Positions 1 to 9,734 of a DNA stretch of 64,000 bases are shown here, one piece after another. The stretch spans positions 516,399 to 580,398 of the forward strand of contig NGZR01000007.1 in the NCBI GenBank assembly GCA_002197995.1, read 5' to 3'. The notes below the pieces were generated by a model, which saw only the letters and a program-made list of their open reading frames with translations, ran no database searches and was not told the DNA's origin. Position 1 is the stretch's first letter; the number at the start of each line of letters is the position of its first letter. The DNA is from Gaeumannomyces sp. JS-464. Taxonomy: Eukaryota > Ascomycota > Sordariomycetes > Magnaporthales > Magnaporthaceae. The position numbers and the translations under genes were made by a program.

Positions 1-486
1 TGCATGCTGACAAGCCTCCGTGGCTCCCGTCGCGTTAGTGGGATCCATCGGGGGTCGACTCCGACGAGGTGGGGGTGGGGCTCCACTCCCGATGTGGGGT
101 TTGGTTGCCACCAAGGGGCAAAGCCACCGGCGATGCTCCAATGGCGTCTCCAATTCGCACAGCAGCACATCCCATCTCAATCGGTGGTGGGGTCCCGCGC
201 AATGACGATACTGGCGGGCGCGGAGAGCCGATCCGGGGGCTTGCTGAAGGGGTCTTGAGTCTGTCCTTGCTTACAAGGCTTCGGTTGGTCGCATACTTGG
301 CTGTTTACTTTTTTTTTCTTTTTTTTTTTTTCTTTTTTTTTTTTTCTTGCCATCGTCACTAAGAAACAGCATTCTAGACGGTGTCGCTCCCTGGATATTC
401 GAGCGTCGAGTTGTGTCGACAGCTAGTTTCTAAGCAGGCACTTACACGCACAGCATAGACAGAAGCGCGCGCGACAGACGGCAAAG
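1..486. other. Upstream region of 5-oxoprolinase gene
   Basis: No convincing gene is seen here. The stretch holds a long pyrimidine tract, almost all T with a few C, at about 307-347, roughly 140 bases before the start codon at 487. Such T-rich tracts are common in ascomycete promoters and may exclude nucleosomes; that role is inferred. No clear TATA box was found. Confidence 0.5.
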
Positions 487-3400
487 ATGGGGTCCGCCCA
501 GCCACAGAAGAAGAGGGGCGTGAGGATCGCCATCGACAGAGGCGGTACCTTCACAGACTGCGTGGGCAACCTGGACGGCGAGGATGTTGTCATCAAGCTG
601 CTGTCTGAGGACCCGGCCAACTACTCGGACGCGCCGCTCGAGGGCATCCGCCGCATCATGTCGCACTTCCTCAAGCGCGACATCCCTCGCGGCGAACAGC
701 TCGACACCTCCGAGATCGAGTCCATTCGCATGGGCACCACCGTCGCAACCAATGCCTTGCTCGAGCGCAAGGGCGAGAAGATCGCCCTCGTTGTCACGCG
801 CGGCTTCCGCGACTGCCTTGTCATCGGCAACCAGTCCCGCCCCAAGATCTTCGACCTCGCCATCCGCAAGCCCGACGTGCTGTATTCCACCGTCGTCGAG
901 CTCGACGAGCGCGTCACCCTCGAGGACTACGCCGAGGACCCCTACCGCAACCTGACAAAGCCTGCTGTCAAGGCTGGCTCCCCCCAGGCTCTGACTGCCG
1001 ACTTGGTCATGGGTCTGTCGGGCGAGGCCGTCCGCATATTACAGAGGCCCGAGGATCAGGCCGTGCGCCGTCAACTGCAAGGGATTTACGACTCGGGGAT
1101 AAGAAGCATAGCAGTCTGCCTGATGCACGCCTACACCTTCCCAGATCACGAGGCTCTGGTTGGCAGGATTGCCCGCGAGATCGGCTTCCGCCACGTCTCG
1201 CTCAGCTCGGAGCTGATGCCCATGATCAAGCTCGTATCTCGCGCCACCTCGGTCTGCGCCGATGCCTACCTCACCCCTGCCATCAAGAAGTACATCGAAG
1301 GTTTCCAGAGTGGGTTCAAGGGGGGACTTGGCACACGCGGCGTCAGGGAAATGGAGGGCGAGCGAGGCGCCCGCTGCGAGTTCATGCAGAGCGATGGCGG
1401 CCTGGTCGACGTCGACAAGTTCACAGGCCTCAAGGCTATTCTATCAGGCCCCGCCGGTGGTGTGGTTGGCTACGCCATCACGTCGTATGACGAGAAGACG
1501 AAGATCCCCGTCATCGGCTTTGACATGGGTGGCACCAGCACCGACGTCTCGCGCTACGGCGAGGGTCGATTTGACCACACTTTCGAAACCACGACCGCTG
1601 GCGTGACTATCCAGTCACCGCAGCTCGACATAAACACGGTCGCCGCAGGCGGTGGCTCGCGTCTCTTTTTCAAAAACGGCCTTTTCGTCGTCGGTCCGGA
1701 GTCTGCTGGCGCCCACCCGGGTCCCGCGTGCTACCGCAAGGGCGGCCCTGCTACTGTTACAGACGCAAACCTCTTCTTGGGCCGGCTGCTGCCCGAGTTT
1801 TTCCCCAAGATATTTGGCAAGAACGAGGACGAGGGCCTGGACGTCGAGGCAAGCAGGAAGGTGCTACAGGAGCTGGCGGACGAGGTGAATCGGGACTCGG
1901 AGAAGCAGATGACGGTCGACGAGGTCGCCTTCGGCTTCCTGACAGTGGCCAACGAGAGCATGACGCGGCCTATTCGATCCATCACTGAGGCGAAAGGCCA
2001 CGACTCGTCCAAGCACCGCCTGGCCACCTTTGGCGGCGCTGGTGGACAGCACGCTGTCGCCATAGCCGAGGCCCTGGGCATCAAGCAGATCCTTGTGCAC
2101 CGCTACTCATCCGTGCTGTCGGCGTACGGCATGGCACTTGCCGATGTGGTCGATGAGAGACAGGAGCCCGAGTCTACGGTCTGGGTCGGCGAGGGCCAGG
2201 TTGTGGAGGACCTTAAGATCAAAATGGGGAAGCTCAAGGAAAAGTCGAGGTCAGCGCTACGGGACCAGGGCTTCGACGACAGCGAAATCGTGTTCGAGGA
2301 GTACCTCAACATGCGGTACCGGGGCACCGAATCTGCTCTTATGATTATCAGACCATCGGCCCAAGAAGCGAAGGACCACTTTGGCGGCGATGACTGGGCC
2401 TTCGGCAAGGGCTTCGTCAAGCAGCACCAGTATGAATTTGGTTTCACACTGGACGAGCGCGACATTATTGTCGATGACGTGCGTGTGCGCGGCATTGGCA
2501 AGAGCTTCAGCTATAGCGAGAAGTCGGTTGACGACCAGCTCAAGGTGCTCAAGCGTAGTGAGCTCACGGACAGCGAGAAGCGCCACTCGGCTGCCCAGGT
2601 GTACTTCGAGGGTGGCCGGATCGAGACGCCTATATACAAACTCGAGGACCTAGCGGTCGGAGACAGGCTTCCCGGCCCTGCCGTCCTTGCCGACGGCACG
2701 CAGACCATCGTGGTTGCTCCTAAGACCGCGGCCCTCATCCTGGATACCCACGTTATCATCGACATTGATGAGGACAAGAGGAAAGAGGACGAAGCACAAC
2801 AGACTGACGGCCAGCGCGAGGTAGATCCCATCATGCTGAGTGTTTTTGGACACCGATTCATGGCGATCGCCGAGCAGATGGGGCAGGCGCTACAGAAGAC
2901 GAGTGTCAGCACCAACGTCAAGGAACGACTCGACTTTTCATGTGCCATCTTCGACGCGGGCGGTGGGCTTGTGGCGAACGCCCCCCATCTGCCGGTGCAC
3001 TTGGGTTCGATGAGCACCTGCGTCAAGCGGCAGGCTGAGATATGGAAAGGCAAGCTCAAGAAGGGAGACGTGATTGCGACGAACCCACCCCGTCGTCGGT
3101 GGCACCCATCTCCCCGATGTGACGCTTATAATGCCGGCCTTTAACGAGGCGGGTGACAAGATACTGTTTTACGCGGCATCGCGGGCGCACCACGCCGACA
3201 TTGGAGGCATCACGGCAGGCAGCATGCCGCCGCACTCACGCGAGCTGTACCAGGAGGGCGCGTCGATCAAGAGCGAGAAGTTTGTGAGCGAGGGCAAGTT
3301 CGACGAGGAGCGCGTGATCGAGCTCTTCTACCACGAGCCGGCGCGGCAGCCGGGTTGCAGCGGCACGCGCTGCCTGGCCGACAACATCAACGACCTGCGC

Positions 3401-4673
3401 GCGCAGGTGTCAGCCAACCAGAAGGGCATCTCGCTGATCGAGGGCCTGATTGAGGAGTATGGTGAGAGCACAGTCGACTTCTACATGGTGCAGATCCAGA
3501 ACAATGCCGAGTACTGCGTTCGCAGGCTCCTCAAGGACGTCAGCAAGCGCTTCGAGGGCAAGGACCTGTCAGCCGAGGACTTTATGGACGAGGGGAGCCC
3601 CATCAGGCTCAAGGTTACCATCGATGCTGAAAAGGGTGAAGCTGTCTTTGACTTTGCCGGGACTGGACCTGAGATCTACGGGAACGTCAACGCCCCCGAG
3701 GCCATCACGTACAGGTAAGAAATCACGATGGTGGCTCTACCGGCCTCGAAGTGAGGAGCCGGCCCACGCTAACACTGCCATGGAAATTAGTGCCATCATC
3801 TACTGCCTTAGGTGTCTGATCTCAGAGGATATTCCTCTCAATCAGGGATGCTTGAAACCTATTCATGTCAAGATCCCTCCCAAGTCGCTTCTGTCGCCGT
3901 CGGACCGGGCGGCCGTCGTGGGAGGCAATGTGCTGACGAGCCAGCGCGTGACCGATGTTATCTTCAAGGCCTTCCAGGCGTGTGCCGCAAGTCAGGGATG
4001 CTGCAACAACCTCACCTTTGGATTCGGCGGCAACGTCGCAGGGCAGACCGAGGTCAAAGGGTTCGGCTACTACGAGACCATCTCAGGCGGGTCCGGGGCC
4101 GGGCCGACGTGGGAGGGCACCAGCGGCGTGCATGTGCACATGACTAACACGCGCATCACCGACTCGGAGATTTTTGAGCGGCGGTACCCCGTGCTGCTGC
4201 GCGAGTTCTCGATCCGGCCGGGGTCTGGCGGCAACGGGCAGCATCGGGGCGGCGACGGCGTGATCCGCGACATCGAGTTCCGCATCCCGCTGCAGGTGTC
4301 GATCCTGAGCGAGCGCCGGGTCTACAGGCCATATGGCATGGCGGGCGGCGAGCCCGCCGAGTGTGGCCTCAACCTGTGGGTGAGGAAGGTGGCCAAGACC
4401 AGCTGGGAGAAGTCGCTCAAGCAGATCCAGGGCGGCAACGACGTCAAGGACAAGGAGGATGAGGAGGTTGAATACGAGGAGCGTTTCATCAACCTCGGGG
4501 CCAAGAACAGCGCGCCGATGCAGGCGGGCGACCGGATCATCATCAACACTCCCGGTGGCGGCGGTTGGGGTCCCGTCGGGCAGACGAGCGTCTCGAGCCG
4601 CAAGGCGGACCCGCAGGATAGCTGGCGGAGAGGCACTCACGGTGCCAGAGAGGACACGGCTCTGCAGGCGTAG
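487..4673 (+). CDS. OXP1: 5-oxoprolinase (ATP-hydrolysing), one frameshift, one intron
   Basis: Converts 5-oxo-L-proline to L-glutamate using ATP, in the cytosolic glutathione (gamma-glutamyl) cycle. The model joins 487-3714 and 3791-4673, about 1,369 residues, close to family length. The N-terminal HydA half shows the nucleotide-binding stretch IDRGGTFTD near residue 12 and FDMGGTSTD near residue 345. The HydB half starts near residue 775 and contains [10 protein letters not shown] and, late in the protein, TPGGGGWG. The intron 3715-3790 has donor GTAAGA, branch GCTAAC and acceptor TAG, and splices in frame to read [11 protein letters not shown]. Oddity: frame is lost at the C run 3084-3086, where the sequence reads aaccc but family alignment predicts aacc. 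One extra C restores a continuous protein if removed. Sequencing or assembly error is more likely than a real null allele, because everything downstream is intact and conserved. Confidence 0.93.
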
Positions 4674-5265
4674 AGGTGGCGGTGAACCTATAGTGACAGT
4701 TTGTGGCTGTGTGACTGACCGACCGTTGTATAGCCATGGATTTTGGATGAGATGCTGCGGACGTTGGTACGGTATCTCAATGAGGTTCGGGTACTATTTT
4801 CATTCGATCAAGTGCCCAAGCAGATAGTTCGATTAAAATAGGCATTAGAAATGGAGAGTGGTAGAGGTATCACTCGACAAAGCCACAGCTATGTTTCTTG
4901 TGAACTACCTACGGACGAAATGGAAGATAATGACGGCCTTTATGCAGAAGATTAGAAAATAGAAAAAAGGGGGTAACAGTCGGGACCAACCGATTGGAAC
5001 TTGAAGAACCTACCAATCGTCAGGAGTATGGATCCACTACCCCTGACCTGCCACTAGCATCTGCCCTGTAAAGAAGTTGTCCCCGCGGGCAACAGCAGTG
5101 AACCCCGCTACTCAGTGGCACGCTGGTTGTTCCTGTAAAACGACTCTGCAGCGCCATCAATGTCATCTGAACTAGGCCGACGACAACCGTCAAACCTGCG
5201 CTGACAAACCACCACGAACACCCGGGAAAAAAGAACAAAAAACGGCGAGAAACAACAAATAAAAG
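4674..5265. other. Intergenic, OXP1 3' end / deaminase promoter
   Basis: AT-richer stretch between two same-strand genes. It probably holds the OXP1 3' untranslated region and the promoter of the deaminase. No open frame here has a recognisable product, and no RNA gene is seen. Confidence 0.5.
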
Positions 5266-7023
5266 ATGGCCGTGTTCTCGGACGAGGAGTGGGCCGAGAC
5301 GGAAAAGGAAATGCCGCAGCCGGCGGACGGGCTGGTGCAAAAGTACCTCCAGGGCCGGGACGGGCTCGTGGCGCAGGAGGCCAGGCAGCGGAGCGACCAC
5401 GCGTTCCGGCAGTCGCTGTCGCCCATCGCGCGGCGGGCGTGCGCCATTGTGGACCGGATCCGGGCCGACGAGAACGGGCGCGTGTGGACGCCGCAGCTCG
5501 AGGAGGCCATCGCGGTGCGCGAGGCCGGCCACGTCACGGTGCACCCGGGCATGATGTTCGGGCTCGCCAAGGACGCCATGGAGACGACGGAGCTCTGGCG
5601 CATCGTGCGCCGCCTGCCCAAGGGCGCCCTGCTGCACGCCCACAACGACGCCATGGTCGACTACGGCTTCCTGATCGGCGTCGTGCTCGACACGCCCGGC
5701 ATGCACGTCGCCCTGCCGCGACTCGCACCTCGCCACCGGCCCGGCCCGCCAGGAGCGCACGCCCGTGTTCCGGTTCCTGAGGGCGACGCCGCCCGCCGCG
5801 GGGGCCATGTCCATCTGGTCCGAGGACTACGTCCCGGGCACCTTTGTGCCCGCCGCGCGCGCGGCCGAGACGTTCCCCAGCGGCGGGGGGCGGGCGGCGT
5901 TCGAGGCGTGGCTCAAGTCGCGCGTCACCATCTCGCGCACCGACTCGACGGAGCAGCACCACGGGCAGGACCACATCTGGCGCAAGTTCATGCGCTGCTT
6001 CGAGATCACGGGGTCCATGCTGCACTACGAGCCCGTGTTCCGCGCCTTCCTGCGCCGCGTGCTGGGCCTGCTGCACGACGACGGCGTCGCCTGGGCCGAG
6101 TTCCGCCACACCTGGCCGCTCGACTACTGCCGCGAGGGCCGCGACGAGCCCGAGGACGACTACATGCACATGTTCACCGTCATCGACGAGGAGGTTGCGA
6201 GCTTCAAGGCGTCACACCCGTCCTTCTGGGGCCTGCGCATGATCTGGTCCTCGCACCGCGCCGCGCCGGCCCGGTCCATGGCGTCCGACATGGTGCTGTG
6301 CGTCGAGACCAAGCGCGCGTTCCCGCACCTGGTGGCCGGCTACGACGTGGTCGGGCAGGAGGACAAGGGCCCCCGCTCAAGGCGCTGTTCCCCATCCTGG
6401 CCTGGTTCCGCAAGCTGTGCGCCGAGGAAGGCGTGAGCATCCCCTTCTTCCTGCACGCGGGCGAGACGCTCGGGGACGGGACCGAGACGGACGGCAACCT
6501 GTTCGACGCGGTGCTCCTGGGCGCGCGGCGCGTGGGCCACGGCTTCTCGCTGTACAAGCACCCACTGCTCGTCGAGCTCGTCAAGGAGAAGCGCATCCTG
6601 GTCGAGAGCTGCCCCATCAGCAACGAGGTCCTGCGCCTGTGCTCGAGCGTCCTGGCCCACCCGCTGCCCGCGCTGCTGGCCAGGGGCGTGCCGTGCGCGC
6701 TCAGCAACGACGATCCGGGCATGCTCGGCCACGACACGGCCGGTGCCACCCACGACTTTTGGCAGGCCCTGCAGGGCTGGGAGAACCTGGGGCTGGCCGG
6801 CCTGGGCTCGCTGGCCGAGAACAGCGTGCGCTGGGCCGCGTTCGAGGACGAGGACGACGCCGCCTGGGTCCGCGGCATCAAGGAGGCGTCCCTGGGGTCC
6901 GGCGTCAAGGCCCAGCGGCTCAAGGAGTGGGCCGTCGCGTGGGAGGAGTTTTGCCTGTGGGTCGTCACCGAGTACGGCGATCGCTATCCGGATGAGAAGG
7001 AGGCCGCGGAGGCGGCGAGCTGA
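5266..7023 (+). CDS. Adenosine deaminase, ADGF/CECR1-type, two compensating frameshifts
   Basis: Predicted zinc adenosine deaminase (adenosine to inosine) of the ADA-related growth factor branch, 585 residues, a normal fungal length. Metal and catalytic motifs are visible: LLHAHNDAMVDYGF near residue 125 (first His pair), FFLHAGETLGDG (His plus catalytic Glu), RVGHG, and SNDDPGMLG (Asp pair). The ADGF-specific helical N-terminus precedes the barrel. Reading frame shifts by +1 at about 5711-5721 (ccctgccgcg) and returns by -1 at about 6368-6375 (ggcccccg). The middle segment, from about DSHLATGP to QEDKG, is therefore in another frame. The two shifts cancel, and both lie in C-rich runs, so sequence error is the simplest reading. 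The start at 5266 is the first ATG and gives MAVFSDEEW. No signal peptide is seen, although animal ADGFs are secreted, so an intracellular enzyme is inferred. Confidence 0.88.
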   Translation: MAVFSDEEWAETEKEMPQPADGLVQKYLQGRDGLVAQEARQRSDHAFRQSLSPIARRACAIVDRIRADENGRVWTPQLEEAIAVREAGHVTVHPGMMFGLAKDAMETTELWRIVRRLPKGALLHAHNDAMVDYGFLIGVVLDTPGMHVALPRLAPRHRPGPPGAHARVPVPEGDAARRGGHVHLVRGLRPGHLCARRARGRDVPQRRGAGGVRGVAQVARHHLAHRLDGAAPRAGPHLAQVHALLRDHGVHAALRARVPRLPAPRAGPAARRRRRLGRVPPHLAARLLPRGPRRARGRLHAHVHRHRRGGCELQGVTPVLLGPAHDLVLAPRRAGPVHGVRHGAVRRDQARVPAPGGRLRRGRAGGQGPPLKALFPILAWFRKLCAEEGVSIPFFLHAGETLGDGTETDGNLFDAVLLGARRVGHGFSLYKHPLLVELVKEKRILVESCPISNEVLRLCSSVLAHPLPALLARGVPCALSNDDPGMLGHDTAGATHDFWQALQGWENLGLAGLGSLAENSVRWAAFEDEDDAAWVRGIKEASLGSGVKAQRLKEWAVAWEEFCLWVVTEYGDRYPDEKEAAEAAS

Positions 7024-7298
7024 GCATGTTTTGAGGATATTGAAAGCGTAATAGATAGGCACACGGTACAATGGGTCAATAAACGGGCAACCAACATTGC
7101 AAATAGCCTTTTAAGCTTATGCTTTTAATGGAAAAAAAAGTAAGGAAGGAGGCTGCCAGCCTTGTTGATGAAGGCGTACGCGCCAACCCGCGACTTGCCG
7201 GAAGAGTACTGTGAATAACAAATAGCCAACTGCCCGATGTGGTACACCCTTGTTTAAATTCACGTAAAGACATAATAATATCTAGTTAGCCACCCGCA

Positions 7299-7317
7299 TA
7301 CGTACGTACGTACGTAC
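7299..7317. repeat. (TACG)n microsatellite
   Basis: Nearly five tandem TACG units, seen directly. Each unit is contained in a self-complementary string, so the tract can fold back on itself. Confidence 0.9.
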
Positions 7318-7386
7318 AGCTTACAACCAGCTTGGAGAGTCGACTGTCCAGGGAAGTTTTAACAAACTGCTTGAACTCGTATAAGC

Positions 7387-7406
7387 AAAAAAAAAAAAAA
7401 AAAAAA
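7387..7406 (-). terminator. Probable Pol III terminator for tRNA pair
   Basis: Twenty A on the plus strand, read as T20 on the minus strand, begins 40 bases past the 3' end of tRNA-Lys. No T run of four or more lies between the two tRNA genes, so this is the first strong Pol III stop after tRNA-Glu initiates. The terminator role is inferred. Confidence 0.6.
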
Positions 7407-7446
7407 TGGTCGATATGCCTGTGTACCACAGGCGCATCGGGAATTG

Positions 7447-7533
7447 AGCCCGATGCGGGGGTCGAACCCGCAACCTTGAGATGACCGGAGTCCTCCTAAG
7501 AGTCTCACGCTCTACCGATTGAGCTAACCGGGC
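7447..7533 (-). tRNA. tRNA-Lys(CUU) with 14-nt intron
   Basis: Complete cloverleaf on the minus strand. Acceptor GCCCGGT pairs with ATCGGGC with one G-U, the D arm is GCTC/GAGC, the anticodon stem is TGAGA/TCTCA, and the T arm is GCGGG-TTCGACC-CCCGC. The loop CTCTTA/A carries anticodon CTT. A 14-nt intron lies after position 37 (plus-strand 7483-7496). Mature length is 73 with discriminator T. It starts five bases from the 3' end of the neighbouring tRNA-Glu, and both are on the same strand. Confidence 0.95.
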
Positions 7534-7538
7534 GATGG

Positions 7539-7632
7539 CTCCGATACGGGGAATCGAACCCCGGGCTCGACGGGACTCAGGAGGATGGATTCCTTTGAGA
7601 GCGTCGGATGTTAGCCACTACACCATATCGGA
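7539..7632 (-). tRNA. tRNA-Glu(CUC) with 22-nt intron
   Basis: Complete cloverleaf on the minus strand. Acceptor TCCGATA pairs with TATCGGA, the D arm is GTGT/ACAT, the anticodon stem is CGACG/CGTCG, and the T arm is CGGGG-TTCGATT-CCCCG. The loop CTCTCA/C carries anticodon CTC. A 22-nt intron follows position 37 (plus-strand 7574-7595). Mature length is 72 with discriminator G. It lies upstream of tRNA-Lys with only GATGG (plus strand) between them, so the two probably share one primary transcript. Confidence 0.95.
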
Positions 7633-8717
7633 TTTGCTGGTAAGAGTGAGTTATTGTTGACGGGGCGCTCGCTGGTGGGGTTATAAAGAATTTTGCAAAC
7701 CCTAATTGCGGGATTAGCGGGGGACGATGGCGTGGAGAACGATCCGATTGCCGTGGGTTGGAAGATGGCGAGAAGTAAGGGATGATGTGGGAAGGAGAAA
7801 AGAGGAAGGCTAAAATCCAATGGCTGGTTGTTGATTCTGTTGGCATCACTATTAGCAATTGAGGGCAAACCGCTATTTTGGATATGAGGCCGGACTGAGG
7901 ATAGGAGCTTGTGCACAAGATCTCGTGGTAAAATCAAAATCTTTACCTTTGCGGGTTTGTCGCTTTCATTCTCTGCCTCTGGTTCATTCTCTCAGTGGTC
8001 CCTTCTTGCAGCAGAATTGCAGGATAGTCAACATCTGCCGACATATGATCCCGCTCGACAGTGCACACACATGATACAAATTTGCCTGCAGGTACAAGAA
8101 GCCGACGGGTTACTGCTACAAAATATTTGCAATATCTTCTTATTTCCTGATCGGGCATTTTCGTCTTCATTAGTTCCTTGCCGAAAGACACGCGCAACGC
8201 CCTATCTAGGAATTCTTTTGGCAGTTTGATAGGCGCGGCCATATGTCATGGCCAAGTCCGCGGTATGCCTGCCACGTTCGACTCGATGGTCGGCGTGTTT
8301 CACGTCTCGTGGTTCGGGAAGCAGAGCCAGGGCCGTCTATTTACCGCCGATTTGCCGGCAGAAGCCTACGCTTATAGAGTCAGCATCAAAACAAACCCGG
8401 CTAAGACAAGTACAAGTAAACTGCCGAGTGAGATCGTTCAGACATGTTTGAGAAGATTTGATAACGCGGTTGTTTTCGGCATACACCCGCGTACAGGCTC
8501 GTCCGTTCGAGAACAGAACGAACCAGGGAGTGTTCGATGGCCCCGCGGCAGTCATCACGCGATCAAGGTGGGTTGGTGCAGCACCCTGGAATATGAAGGG
8601 GTCAAGCAGAAAGTGGGCTCACCTATGGTTTCTTGTCCAAGACTGCTGATGCGAGCAACTATGCGACGCTATGAAGGCGGCGCCGCGAGTGGATTTCTAG
8701 CCTATGTCACGCCCAAG
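7633..8717. other. Intergenic upstream of tRNA-Glu and downstream of RRP7
   Basis: No gene is supported here with confidence. One minus-strand frame, 7943-8242, has protein-like composition over its first 40 residues and is listed separately at low confidence. The rest is likely the RRP7 3' flank and the upstream flank of the tRNA pair. Confidence 0.4.
7943..8242 (-). CDS. Doubtful small hypothetical protein
   Basis: An ATG at 8242 on the minus strand opens a 99-residue frame. Its first 40 residues (MAAPIKLPKEFLDRALRVSF and following) are rich in K, E, D and R with few rare residues, unlike most chance frames here. The tail looks random, and a GTAGCA donor-like site follows residue 41, so a spliced gene or a gene fragment is possible. 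I do not recognise the family, and it may be chance. Confidence 0.2.
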   Translation of the reverse strand: MAAPIKLPKEFLDRALRVSFGKELMKTKMPDQEIRRYCKYFVAVTRRLLVPAGKFVSCVCTVERDHMSADVDYPAILLQEGTTERMNQRQRMKATNPQR

Positions 8718-9734
8718 TCATGCCTCCGGTTTGAGCTTCCTCTTCTCCCTGAGCTGTTGCAACTTGGTCTTGTCGGCCTCGAAGCGGCGAACAAGCGCGT
8801 CGTGCTCCGCCTTTTGCTTCTCCCGCTGCTGGAAGCGGTAGAATCCTCCCGACAGCTCCGACTTGCGGCGTTCCTCCCTCTCAGCCAAGCGCTGCCTCGA
8901 CCGCTCCGCCTCCTCTCTGCTGACCGGGGCTGTCCTCGAGGATCCCCCGCGGGTCACCGTGATGAAGCCGTCAGCATCGGGCTCATTACGCAGCCTCTTG
9001 GAAAGCTCGGCGGCCTCGCGCTCGCGCCTGTTGAACAAGGTAAAGAACGAATTAACGGCTGACTCTACCAGCTCGCGGTCCGGGTACGAAAGCTGGTTGT
9101 GGCTGCGGAGCCAGGGGGCGCCCAAGGGTGGCGGGGCGTCCTTGGAATCCCTGTCGACGCCCCATACGGGGTATTTCTTGGTCTTGTGAAGTTTTGCCAT
9201 GGCCTTGAAGACCACGCTGACGCTCCGGTCGTCGGCGAGAAGGACTACTGCTATGCTGCCGCTGCGCCTTAGCCGTCGCGGCCATGTCTCCAGTAGTGTC
9301 CTGGCGGCTTGGAGCTCTGCCGCCTCGTCGTCGTCCTCCACTTCACCCCTTTTCCTCTTGTTGGAGCTGTGCGCTGCCCGGGCCAGTCGGACCGCCTGGG
9401 ACGGTAGCAGGGAAGCGCATTTGCTTCGCTTCTGGTCGTCGAGGAATGTCATGTCCTCGAACTTGCCGGCGCCGACGAGGGCGGCAAACACGGCCCGAAA
9501 GTGGGCGGGGGTGCTATCGACGGGGACGTTGGCCAGGAAAAGAGACCGGTCGTCATCGGGGGTGGGTATCTTGGGAGTGTGGCGTCTCAGGTAGACGTGG
9601 TGCACAGCGGCGTGGGGGTAGGCGGGCGAGGCGGGGAAGACGACGGGCAGGACAGAGAAATCGCCGAGCGTGGCCGGTATGACCCCTGAAATTGCCGCGG
9701 CCCCTGGCAATGTCGTCGTGGCTTTGACCCCCAT
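8718..9734 (-). CDS. RRP7: Rrp7, ribosomal RNA-processing protein
   Basis: A single-exon 338-residue protein. Rrp7 is a subunit of the UTP-C/CURI module of the small-subunit processome in the nucleolus and is needed for 18S rRNA maturation. The N-terminal part contains the RRM-like region (SLFLANVPVDSTPAHFR). The C-terminal Rrp7 domain is diagnostic: DGFITVTRGG near residue 250, then FYRFQQREKQKAEHDALVRR and a basic REKRKLKPEA end. The start ATG at 9734 is the only good one before the conserved region. It is convergent with nothing close and its promoter faces the MFS gene across about 1.6 kb. No frame problems are seen. Confidence 0.9.
   Translation of the reverse strand: MGVKATTTLPGAAAISGVIPATLGDFSVLPVVFPASPAYPHAAVHHVYLRRHTPKIPTPDDDRSLFLANVPVDSTPAHFRAVFAALVGAGKFEDMTFLDDQKRSKCASLLPSQAVRLARAAHSSNKRKRGEVEDDDEAAELQAARTLLETWPRRLRRSGSIAVVLLADDRSVSVVFKAMAKLHKTKKYPVWGVDRDSKDAPPPLGAPWLRSHNQLSYPDRELVESAVNSFFTLFNRREREAAELSKRLRNEPDADGFITVTRGGSSRTAPVSREEAERSRQRLAEREERRKSELSGGFYRFQQREKQKAEHDALVRRFEADKTKLQQLREKRKLKPEA

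Larger units (their letters stand above)
7024..7446. other. Intergenic between deaminase and tRNA pair
   Basis: No gene is seen. It contains a (TACG)n microsatellite of nearly five units at 7299-7317 and a 20-base A tract at 7387-7406 that probably ends Pol III transcription of the minus-strand tRNA pair. Confidence 0.6.

Noticed and set aside
3081..3092. Programmed frameshift in OXP1
   Set aside because: No slippery heptamer or downstream structure is evident, and similar single-base breaks occur in many unrelated genes here, which favours sequence error.
8178..9062. Plus-strand frame of nearly 300 codons overlapping RRP7
   Set aside because: Antisense shadow of the conserved Rrp7 coding region.
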